NCBI GenBank assembly: GCA_019242475.1
Contig: JAFAVK010000138.1
Location: 1 to 64,000, forward strand
Source: Acidobacteriota bacterium
GTDB lineage: Bacteria > Acidobacteriota > Blastocatellia > Pyrinomonadales > Pyrinomonadaceae
Length of the DNA stretch: 64,000 bases
Direction of reading: 5' to 3'
Shown: positions 24,148 through 32,077 of the stretch, piece after piece
Layout: each line of letters opens with the position of its first letter
Numbering within the stretch: position 1 is the stretch's first letter
Position numbers and translations under genes: made by a program
Notes under the pieces: model-generated
What the model was told of the DNA's origin: nothing
Databases searched by the model: none
The model's input: only the letters and a program-made list of their open reading frames with translations

Positions 24148-25884
24148 ATGGACTCCCCCCTTTTCGTCCTGACCGCCTCGAACACGGAGGCGAGTGAGTG
24201 GCGCCACAGCATCTGGCAGCAGATGCTCTCGGCCACCATCCCCTATAAGTACAGCAAGACCTTCATCAACCAGGCGGCCCTCCGGAACGAGTCCTGGCCG
24301 GACGGGCGCGCGAAGTACGTCCCGAACGGCTTGCGCATGGTCGAGACGCTGCTGCTGCGCGAGTACGACGAGCGCGAGGTCGTCACCTGTTACGCCGAGA
24401 ACCTCGAACGCTTCGTCGGCCCGGAGACGAAGGTCGTCGCCGTCCACGCGCACAACCCGCTCGGCATCTCCTACGCGACGGACGTTTATTCCAAGCTCGC
24501 GGGCGAGAACCTGATGCCTTTGAACGCCGCCGAGTTCATCCGCATCGTCACGCACCCGGTCATCGAGCGGTACAAGCCGAAGGTCGTCGTCGGCGGCCCC
24601 GGCGCGTGGCAGTTGGAGAAGGCGGGGCGCCTCGACGAGTTTCGCATCGACTACCTCATTGACGGCGAGATCGAGCGCGTCTTCGGCGAGCTGTTCCGCC
24701 GCATCATCGCCGGCGACCCGACCCTCCCGCGCATCGTCAAGCTCCCTAAAGACACGCAGCCCGCGGTCGAGGAGATTCCCGTCGTCCGCCACCGCTCGAC
24801 CTTCGGCGTCGTCGAGATCACGCGCGGGTGCGGCCGCGGCTGCCAGTTCTGCTCGCCCGCGACGAAGGTCGGGCGCTCCTTCCCGCTCGCGCACATCCTG
24901 GCCTCCGCGGAGGTCAACGCGCGCGAGGGCGCGACCGAGGTCATGCTCGCCTCCGAGGACATGTTCCTCTATGAGCAGTTCCCGAACTTCACGCCGAACG
25001 TCCCGGCGCTCGTCGAGCTTTTCCGGAGCGTCAAGGCCGTCCCCGGCATCGAGACCGTCCAGACCTCGCACATCACGATGGCGCCGGTCGTGCGCGACCC
25101 TTCGATCATCGAGAGGCTGACGCCGCACGTCGTCCCCTTCTCGCACGTCACGCACCCCGACTCGACCGACCCCGGGAAGCGGGTCGCCGACCCCATCATC
25201 GGCCTGGAGACCGGGAGCCCGCGCCTCTTCGAGCAGTTCATGAAGGGCAAGGCGTACCCCTACAAGGCACACCAGTGGCGCGACGTGGTCTTGAAGGGGA
25301 TGGAGATTCTGAACCGGCACAACTGGTACCCGTTCTGCACCTTCATCATCGGCCTGCCGGGCGAGACCGACAAGGACACGCGGCAGTCGCTCGACCTGCT
25401 CTACGAGCTGCGCGACGCGAAGGGGATGTTCGTGCCGACGTGGTTCGTGCCCTTGGAGAACACGCGCATGGGCCGGCGCGACGGCGCGAAGCTCATCGAG
25501 ATGACCGACCTCCAGTGGGAGTTCTTCTTCACCTGCTGGAAGTACAACGTCGAGTGCTGGCACAGCGGCAACATGAAGTTCCGCTCGCGCTACAAGTTCG
25601 CGGCGGGCGTCCCGCTCTACTACTCGATGCTCGGCCGGAGGCTCTTCGGGACGGGCATCAAGTACCCGCTCTTCCGCTTCGCCGGCGCCCCCGAAAGCCT
25701 CCTGCGCAGGCGCCTCTACCTCGACTTCACCGGCCGCCGGCGCGACCCCAAAGGGATGAAGCCCTTCGGCGGCGAGATCGTCCCCGGCTTCGAGACCGTC
25801 CGCGGCCTCGACATGATCGACGCCGCCCCCGTCCGCCTGACCCGTAAGGCGGAGCCCGAACAGCCCACGGCCTGCGGCGACTAG
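24148..25884 (+). CDS. Radical SAM protein with B12-binding-like N-terminus
   Basis: The central motif GCGRGCQFCSP at about residues 225-236 is the CX3CX2C cluster site of radical SAM enzymes, followed by EVMLASEDMFLYE and the C-terminal IIGLETGSPRLFEQFMKG, then FIIGLPGETDKDTRQSL. The first 200 residues (VVVGGPGAWQLEKAG, DYLIDGEIERVFGEL) look like the Rossmann-type B12-binding fold of this group, but no DXHXXG cobalamin motif is visible, so cofactor use is uncertain. It probably belongs to the family involved in tetrapyrrole or lipid modification; the substrate is unknown. Confidence 0.82.
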   Translation: MDSPLFVLTASNTEASEWRHSIWQQMLSATIPYKYSKTFINQAALRNESWPDGRAKYVPNGLRMVETLLLREYDEREVVTCYAENLERFVGPETKVVAVHAHNPLGISYATDVYSKLAGENLMPLNAAEFIRIVTHPVIERYKPKVVVGGPGAWQLEKAGRLDEFRIDYLIDGEIERVFGELFRRIIAGDPTLPRIVKLPKDTQPAVEEIPVVRHRSTFGVVEITRGCGRGCQFCSPATKVGRSFPLAHILASAEVNAREGATEVMLASEDMFLYEQFPNFTPNVPALVELFRSVKAVPGIETVQTSHITMAPVVRDPSIIERLTPHVVPFSHVTHPDSTDPGKRVADPIIGLETGSPRLFEQFMKGKAYPYKAHQWRDVVLKGMEILNRHNWYPFCTFIIGLPGETDKDTRQSLDLLYELRDAKGMFVPTWFVPLENTRMGRRDGAKLIEMTDLQWEFFFTCWKYNVECWHSGNMKFRSRYKFAAGVPLYYSMLGRRLFGTGIKYPLFRFAGAPESLLRRRLYLDFTGRRRDPKGMKPFGGEIVPGFETVRGLDMIDAAPVRLTRKAEPEQPTACGD

Positions 25885-25929
25885 CGCCCCAGCCCGCGCC
25901 TCAGTCCCGGAGACGAGTCTGGACGTTAA

Positions 25930-27630
25930 TTACGGCCTTACTATCAGCACGGAATTCACGTTACCGTCGCGATCAGTCTCCTTCTGAGAGTTGTCCGGGT
26001 CGGTCATCCACTCCCCGTCTACAATAAATTTGTATGTGTACCGGCCGGGCGCCAGATTGATTCGACACACCCACTCGCCGTTTATGTCAGCGAATGTCAG
26101 TTGCTCCTGCTGCCACCTGTTGAACGACCCCACAAGTTGAACTACGGAAGCCTTTCGATATCCCACGAGCTTGAACGCCGTATTACCCGCGACGCTCGGC
26201 GTCGGCCATATCGCCTCGGTATCCCACAGCCGGACGGTGTTGTCGTAGCTGCCGGAGGCGAGAATCTTGCCGCCCGAAGAGAAGGCGACGGACGTGACGT
26301 AGGCATCGCATCTTCCTAAGATGTACACCCGCCCCGAAGCGACGTTCCAGAGACGAACCACATTGTCTCTACTTCCCGAGGCCACCCACTTACCATCGGG
26401 AGAGAAGACAACGCTGTCCACCGACTCGTCACATTCTCCCAGGACGCGCATCCGTCTGGTCTTGACGTCCCAGATGCGGATGGGTTTTTCGTCCCCCGCC
26501 GAGGCCACCGAATTACCGTCCGGCGAGAAGGCAACCGACCAGATGCTCCCGCCGCCCTGACCCAACTCCTGAACCTTCCCGGTTCGAACGTCCCAGATGC
26601 TAACCTTTTTATCGTACCCTCCCGAGGCAATGCTTTTGCCGTCGGGTGAGAACATCGCGCTATGAACTCTATTATTTGAGAATTTATCTTCGAATATACG
26701 AACCTGATCTGTTTGAACGTCCCAGACGCGAAACTTGAACTCGCGGCTTGCCACAACCAGATGTCTCCCGTCCGGCGAGAAGTCCACCGAGGTCGCCTGA
26801 TGTCCGACCGTCCCCAGGATGCGCATCTCGGATGTCGCGATATCCCAAAGTCGCACCGTATTGTCGTAGCTTGCTGACGCGACAGTCTTCCCATTCGGCG
26901 AGAAGGCAACGCCCGAGACCTTACCGTCACACCGCCCGAGAAGCTGCATCTGTTTCGTTCTGATGTCCCACGTACAGACGGCGCCTCTCTCGGCGTAACC
27001 GCCGCCGCCGGAAGCGAGCATAAACCCATGCGGGGCGAAGGCGACCCTGCTTGTCCCATGAAGACACGTTCCGAGGATTCCGTACTCAACCCCTTTTACG
27101 GGGTCGAGGGGCGCGCTCTTACCCAGCGGCCCTCGCCGGCGGACATCGTCGGGCCTCGGGCGGGCTTCGTCGCGCCGTGCCAGCCCCTGCTCCGGGTGTA
27201 GATTGAGCGCAGCGGCGCGCGCCCTTAACGCCTCAGTCAATTTTTGGTAGCCCTTTTCCGCGAATAAGTTTACCCAATGCCAACGTCGCAGACGTTCGGG
27301 TACATCGCACTCTTCCAGCTTGAGGGGAACAATGAATATCGCGCTTTCCGGCTGCTCGTCGGCAACATCCAAGGCATATCTGATCTCCTTCTGGACGTAA
27401 CCGCTCTTATTAATCGATGCTCGTGAGAGGCAGACTATTACCGCGTCGCTGTTACGCACCGCTCTCGAAATTTCCTGTGCCCAATCCTGTCCCGGCAGGA
27501 GATTCTCTTCGTCGAGCCAGGGCAGTACGTTATCACTGCGCAGTTTTCGGTAAAGAGTGCGGACGGCCGGTTTATCTCCGGAGGCGTGGCACAGAAACAC
27601 GCGAAGTAGACGTGGGTTATCGCTATCCAT
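25930..27630 (-). CDS. TIR-WD40-glycogen-binding-like fusion protein
   Basis: Residues 8-140 form a TIR domain (RVFLCHASGDKPAVRTLYRK, EENLLPGQDWAQEI, DAVIVCLSRASINKSGYVQK) with Glu82 in SGYVQKEI, the position of the NAD-cleaving glutamate in SARM1 (WVHKEI). A Gly/Arg linker leads to about seven WD40 repeats (residues 185-465, for example VAFSPNGKTVASASYDNTVR, SPDGKWVASGSRDNVVRLWN), a probable beta-propeller. Residues 475-566 resemble a CBM48/AMPK glycogen-binding domain (VQLVGSFNRWQ, APGRYTYKFIVDGEWMTDPD, DGNVNSVLIV). GC content is lower than that of neighbours. A role as an NADase triggered through the propeller is inference. Confidence 0.85.
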   Translation of the reverse strand: MDSDNPRLLRVFLCHASGDKPAVRTLYRKLRSDNVLPWLDEENLLPGQDWAQEISRAVRNSDAVIVCLSRASINKSGYVQKEIRYALDVADEQPESAIFIVPLKLEECDVPERLRRWHWVNLFAEKGYQKLTEALRARAAALNLHPEQGLARRDEARPRPDDVRRRGPLGKSAPLDPVKGVEYGILGTCLHGTSRVAFAPHGFMLASGGGGYAERGAVCTWDIRTKQMQLLGRCDGKVSGVAFSPNGKTVASASYDNTVRLWDIATSEMRILGTVGHQATSVDFSPDGRHLVVASREFKFRVWDVQTDQVRIFEDKFSNNRVHSAMFSPDGKSIASGGYDKKVSIWDVRTGKVQELGQGGGSIWSVAFSPDGNSVASAGDEKPIRIWDVKTRRMRVLGECDESVDSVVFSPDGKWVASGSRDNVVRLWNVASGRVYILGRCDAYVTSVAFSSGGKILASGSYDNTVRLWDTEAIWPTPSVAGNTAFKLVGYRKASVVQLVGSFNRWQQEQLTFADINGEWVCRINLAPGRYTYKFIVDGEWMTDPDNSQKETDRDGNVNSVLIVRP

Positions 27631-27676
27631 GTTAATGCATGCCGAGGAGTGCCTTTGAGTGTCTTATCAAGCGGGC

Positions 27677-29518
27677 TCAGTGCGAGACGATGACGCCGCC
27701 GCCCGTGCCGATGCCGATGCCGCCGGGCGTGTTGGGGGCGGGGTCGGGGTGGTCGTTGAGGACGCTGCGGGCGATGAGGAGGCGGGCCATCAGTCGCGCC
27801 TCGTCGCGGTTGAAGCGGTCGGCGGTCTGGCGCGTGCGGTCGAAGTCCACGCGCGCCAGCTCGGCGAGCGCCCTGACGTGGCGGGCGTAGGTGGCGCCCA
27901 GCTCGCCCATGCCGGGGCCGAGCAGCATCTCGCCCTTGCGGAACGTGCCGCCCCCGGCGCCGAACTTCTCAAGCAGCGCCGCCGCCGACATCATCTCGTT
28001 CGCCTGGTCGATGAGCGGCTCGATCAGCTCGAAGGTCTTCGCCGGCTCGACCAGGGCGTAGGCGCGCGCCACTTCCAGCAGCGCCTCGACCTCGCGCTCG
28101 TTGTCGGGCTGGCGGTCGAGCAGGCCGCGCGCCTCTTCCAGGAGCCCGCCCGCGGTCTTCTTGTCGCCCTTCGCGGCGTAGACGGTCGCCAGGTTAGCCA
28201 GCGCGGAGGCGCGCCGCTCCTTCGACTTGACGCGCGAGACGACGGCGCGCGCGTCGTCCGTGTTCCCCTTCTCGACGGCGCGCGCGACCTCCGCGTTGTC
28301 GAGGTAGGCGAGCACCTGCTCGCGCTCCTGCCCGCGCAGGTTCTCCGTCGCTATCGCGCGCGCGCGCTCGGCGTCGCCGGCGTTGAAGAGCTTCGCGGCG
28401 GCGGCCATGTATATCTGGTTGCGCATCTCGGCGGGCGCCTTCGCGGCCTCTTCGAGCATGGCGTCGGGCGGCTTGCTCATGACGGCGTCGTACTGCTCCC
28501 AGGCCCGCGCGCGCGGGTCGAGCAGCTTGTCCATCTCGGCGAGCTTCAGCTTGAGCTGCGCGGCGCGCGCGGGCACGCGCTTCTCCAGCTCCGGCATGAG
28601 CGGGCGGATCGACATCAACAGCCCGAACGTGCCGTTGCCCGGCGACTCCTTGAGCGCGGCCGACGCGACGAGGTCGGCCAGGTCGCGCACGTCCGAGTCC
28701 TCCATGACGAGCGGCTTCGGCCGCTCGGCCGCGCGCGCGGCGGGCACGGGGATGTTGTTGTAGTAGGTGAGCTGCTCTCCCGACTGCGGCAAGAGGACGC
28801 TGTTGAGCAGGGAGACGCCGACCATCCAGGGCTCCTGCCCGACGCCCAGCGTCTCGCCGTGCAGCTTCTCGACGATCTTGCCGGCGAGCTTCGTCGCCGC
28901 CTCCGAGTCCTTCCGGCGCAGCCGTTCGAGCAGGCTGAGGACGCCGTAGGTGACGCCCTTGCTCAGACTCTCTTCGGCCAGGCGCATCGCCGCCTTCGGG
29001 TCGGACTCGGCCGCGAGCGCCGTGAGCGACTGCTCCAGCCTCAGTTCGCCGTCGGGGTCGCCCGCGTTCGGGCCGTCCGCGGCGGCGGGGCGCGAGTCGC
29101 GCAGCAGTTCGAGCGCGAACTGCGCGTCGCGCTCGGCGGCGGTGTAGAGCAGTTGCGAACGGAGCTGCGCGGCCATCCAGTAGTCGCGGCCGCCGCGGCT
29201 GGGGTCGGCGGGCTTCAAGGCGGCGAGGTCGGCCGCGGCCTCGCGGAAGAGTGAGCGCGCGCGCTTCTCGTCACGCGGCCAGAGGAGGTCTGCGGCCTGC
29301 ACGCGCACGGCCACGCGGTTCTCGGCCAGCTTGAGCACCGCCACCCCTTCCACCGTCTCGTCGAGCAGCGCGAGCGCCTTCCGCTCCAGCTCCTTGCGCG
29401 CCTTCGCCTTCTCCTCCTCGGACTCCTGTTTAGAAGTCTGCGGCAACTGCGCCGCGGCCGTCGTGGGAAGGATGAGCAGGCAGAGCGTGAGTACCTTGAG
29501 CGGCAGTCGGAGCGGCAT
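27677..29518 (-). CDS. Hypothetical secreted protein, helical-repeat type
   Basis: The start has AGGAG nine bases upstream and gives a signal peptide (MPLRLPLKVLTLCLLILPTT). The mature 590 residues are rich in Ala, Leu, Glu and Arg with TPR-like spacing (for example MRNQIYMAAAAKLFNAGDAE, QVLAYLDNAEVARAVEKGNT, ALANLATVYAAKGDKKTAGG), suggesting a periplasmic scaffold of helical pairs. The C-terminus is glycine-rich. No enzyme motif is visible. Proteins of this design are common and unnamed in Acidobacteriota. The gene lies between the TIR fusion and the M28 peptidase, facing away from the latter. Confidence 0.65.
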   Translation of the reverse strand: MPLRLPLKVLTLCLLILPTTAAAQLPQTSKQESEEEKAKARKELERKALALLDETVEGVAVLKLAENRVAVRVQAADLLWPRDEKRARSLFREAAADLAALKPADPSRGGRDYWMAAQLRSQLLYTAAERDAQFALELLRDSRPAAADGPNAGDPDGELRLEQSLTALAAESDPKAAMRLAEESLSKGVTYGVLSLLERLRRKDSEAATKLAGKIVEKLHGETLGVGQEPWMVGVSLLNSVLLPQSGEQLTYYNNIPVPAARAAERPKPLVMEDSDVRDLADLVASAALKESPGNGTFGLLMSIRPLMPELEKRVPARAAQLKLKLAEMDKLLDPRARAWEQYDAVMSKPPDAMLEEAAKAPAEMRNQIYMAAAAKLFNAGDAERARAIATENLRGQEREQVLAYLDNAEVARAVEKGNTDDARAVVSRVKSKERRASALANLATVYAAKGDKKTAGGLLEEARGLLDRQPDNEREVEALLEVARAYALVEPAKTFELIEPLIDQANEMMSAAALLEKFGAGGGTFRKGEMLLGPGMGELGATYARHVRALAELARVDFDRTRQTADRFNRDEARLMARLLIARSVLNDHPDPAPNTPGGIGIGTGGGVIVSH

Positions 29519-29696
29519 GACTTAACTCCTCGCGTCGAGCTTGCGGGGGCCGCGGAGGGCGGGAGACGCTTGAATCACTTGCGGCCTCGCTTCGGCCGGA
29601 TTGTACACGAATCCTTCTTGTCATGCCGCGCGCCGTGTAATAAAGTCCTGACGCCGCAGGTCATTCATCCCAGCCGAAATTTTAACGGAGGTCTCG

Positions 29697-31982
29697 ATGC
29701 GTCTGTCTCGTCTGCGCCCTCTCGCTGCAACGTTTCTGCTTTGCACGGTTATATCCGCGCAGGCCGCGCCGCCGCAGGGCGGGAAGCCTCTGTCGGGCTT
29801 TACGCCCGCGCGCGCCGGACAGCAGCGCGCGCTCGAAGCGCGCTTCGACGCGCTGCTGAAGAGGGAGAGCCTGCGCGAGTGGATGCGCAGGCTCTCCGCG
29901 CGCCCGCACCACGTCGGCTCGGCTTACGACAAGGATAACGCGGAGTTCATCGCGGGCCTCTTCCGCTCGTGGGGCTACGACGCGCAGATCGAGACCTTCG
30001 ACGTGCTCTTCCCGACGCCGAAGACGCGCGTGCTTGAGCTGACCGCGCCCGAATACTTCTCGTACGCGGCGCGGCTCGCCGAGCCGGCGTTGAAGGAGGA
30101 CGCGACCTCGGGGCAGGCTGCGGAGCAGCTTCCCGTCTACAACGCCTACTCGATTGACGGCGACGTGACGGGGCAGCTCGTCTACGTCAACTACGGCGTG
30201 CCGCGCGACTACGAGGAGCTTGAGCGGCGCGGCATCGACGTGAAGGGGAAGATCGTCCTCGCCCGCTACGGCGGCTCGTGGCGCGGCATCAAGCCGAAGG
30301 TGGCGGCCGAGCACGGCGCGGTCGGGTGCCTCATCTACTCCGACCCGCGCGACGACGGGTACTTCCAGGGCGACGTTTATCCTAAAGGCGCCTACCGCAA
30401 CGAGTGGGGCGCGCAGCGCGGCTCGGTCGCGGACATGCCGCTCTTCCCCGGCGACCCTTTGACGCCCGGCGTCGGCGCGGTCAAAGGCGCGAAGCGGCTC
30501 GACCTCAAGAGCGCGCCGACCCTGACGAAGATTCCCGTGATGCCCATCTCCTACGGCGACGCGCAGCCGCTCCTGCGCGCGCTCGGCGGGGCGGTCGCGC
30601 CCGAGGCGTGGCGCGGGGCGCTCCCCGTGACGTACCACCTCGGCCCCGGCCCCGCGACGGTGCATCTCAAGCTCGAATTCAACTGGGACACTAAAACAAT
30701 CTACGACGTGATCGCGCGCCTGAAGGGCGGCGAGCGCGCGGACGAGTGGGTCGTGCGCGGCAACCACCACGACGCCTGGGTCAACGGCGCCAACGACCCC
30801 GTGAGCGGCCTGGTCGCGCTTTTAGAAGAGGCGCGCGCCGTGGGCGAGCTGGCGAAGTCGGGCTGGCGTCCGAAGCGCACCATCATCTACTGCGCGTGGG
30901 ACGGCGAGGAGCCGGGCCTGCTCGGCTCGACCGAGTGGGCCGAGACGCACGCCGAAGAACTGCAAAGGCACGCCGTCCTCTACGTCAACTCCGACACGAA
31001 CGGCCGCGGCTTTCTCGGCGTCGGCGGCTCGCACACCCTGGAGAAGTTCGTCAACGAGGTGGCGCGCGACGTGACCGACCCGGAGAAGAAGATTACCGTC
31101 TGGGAGCGCGAGCGCGCGTCGAGGATTTTGGAGGGGAGCGCCGACGAGCGTAAGGAGGCGCGCGAGCGCGAAGACCTGCGCATCTCCGCACTCGGGTCGG
31201 GCTCGGACTACACGCCGTTCCTGCAACACCTCGGCGTCGCCTCGCTCAACATCGGCTTCGGCGGCGAGGACAACGGCGGCTCCTACCACTCCGTCTACGA
31301 CTCGTTCGACCATTACACGCGCTTCGGCGACCCCAACTTCGACTACGGCGTCGCGCTCGCGCAAGTGGGCGGCCGCCTCGTGCTCCGCTTCGCGGAGGCC
31401 GACACGCTGCCCCTCAACTTCGGCAACTTCGCCGACACCGTCGCGCGCTACGTCAAGGAGGTGACGAAGCTCGCCGAAGACACGCGCAACGAGATCGCCG
31501 AGCGCAACCGCATGCTCTCCGAAGGGACTTACAAAGCCGTCTACGACCCGACCGAGACCTACGTCCTCCCGAAGGAGGAAACGCTCCCCGCCGCGGCGCC
31601 CGACCTCGCGCCTTTGCAACGCGCGCTCGCGAAGCTTCAGGAGAGCGCGAAGAACTACCAGGCGGCCTTCGACTCGCAGGACGTTCAGGCCCGCCTGACT
31701 TCATCAACCGACGTGCAGGCGCGGCTCGACCAGATTCTCATGAACTTCGAGCGCTCGATGACGCGCGAGGCGGGGCTGCCGCGCCGCCCCTGGTTCAAGC
31801 ACCAGGTGTACGCGCCCGGCTTCTACACCGGCTACGGCGTCAAGACGCTGCCCGGCGTGCGCGAGGCCGTCGAGCAGCACAACTGGGCGGAGGCCGCCGA
31901 ACAGGTCGCCGTAGTCTCCGCGACCCTCGAACGCGCCGCCGCCGAGATCGACCGCGCGACCGCTCTGCTGCAAGGGAAGTAG
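29697..31982 (+). CDS. M28 family metallopeptidase, glutamate carboxypeptidase II-like
   Basis: ACGGAGGTCTCGATG gives an ideal start; the first 23 residues form a signal peptide. A protease-associated domain (VYVNYGVPRDYEELERRGID, GKIVLARYGGSWRGIKPKVA) and an M28 catalytic domain follow. The zinc ligands are HHDAW (near residue 355), GANDP, DGEEPGLLGS, NSD and YHSVYDS (about residue 530). A C-terminal dimerisation domain like that of transferrin receptor ends the 761-residue protein. The family cleaves C-terminal glutamate or other residues from peptides; here it is probably periplasmic. A long TPR-like secreted protein is encoded divergently, 178 nt away. Confidence 0.92.
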   Translation: MRLSRLRPLAATFLLCTVISAQAAPPQGGKPLSGFTPARAGQQRALEARFDALLKRESLREWMRRLSARPHHVGSAYDKDNAEFIAGLFRSWGYDAQIETFDVLFPTPKTRVLELTAPEYFSYAARLAEPALKEDATSGQAAEQLPVYNAYSIDGDVTGQLVYVNYGVPRDYEELERRGIDVKGKIVLARYGGSWRGIKPKVAAEHGAVGCLIYSDPRDDGYFQGDVYPKGAYRNEWGAQRGSVADMPLFPGDPLTPGVGAVKGAKRLDLKSAPTLTKIPVMPISYGDAQPLLRALGGAVAPEAWRGALPVTYHLGPGPATVHLKLEFNWDTKTIYDVIARLKGGERADEWVVRGNHHDAWVNGANDPVSGLVALLEEARAVGELAKSGWRPKRTIIYCAWDGEEPGLLGSTEWAETHAEELQRHAVLYVNSDTNGRGFLGVGGSHTLEKFVNEVARDVTDPEKKITVWERERASRILEGSADERKEAREREDLRISALGSGSDYTPFLQHLGVASLNIGFGGEDNGGSYHSVYDSFDHYTRFGDPNFDYGVALAQVGGRLVLRFAEADTLPLNFGNFADTVARYVKEVTKLAEDTRNEIAERNRMLSEGTYKAVYDPTETYVLPKEETLPAAAPDLAPLQRALAKLQESAKNYQAAFDSQDVQARLTSSTDVQARLDQILMNFERSMTREAGLPRRPWFKHQVYAPGFYTGYGVKTLPGVREAVEQHNWAEAAEQVAVVSATLERAAAEIDRATALLQGK

Positions 31983-32077
31983 TTGAAGATCGTGCAATAG
32001 TCCGCCGCGTCAGCGGCGATTGACGCAGATGTGCTTGAGCTTCCGCCAAAGCTCCGGCGTTGCAAACGTCGAAGCCT

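Noticed and set aside
24148-25884. The radical SAM protein called a specific tetrapyrrole enzyme
   Set aside because: The cluster motif and overall layout are clear but no substrate-specific motif, and no cobalamin DXHXXG, can be seen.
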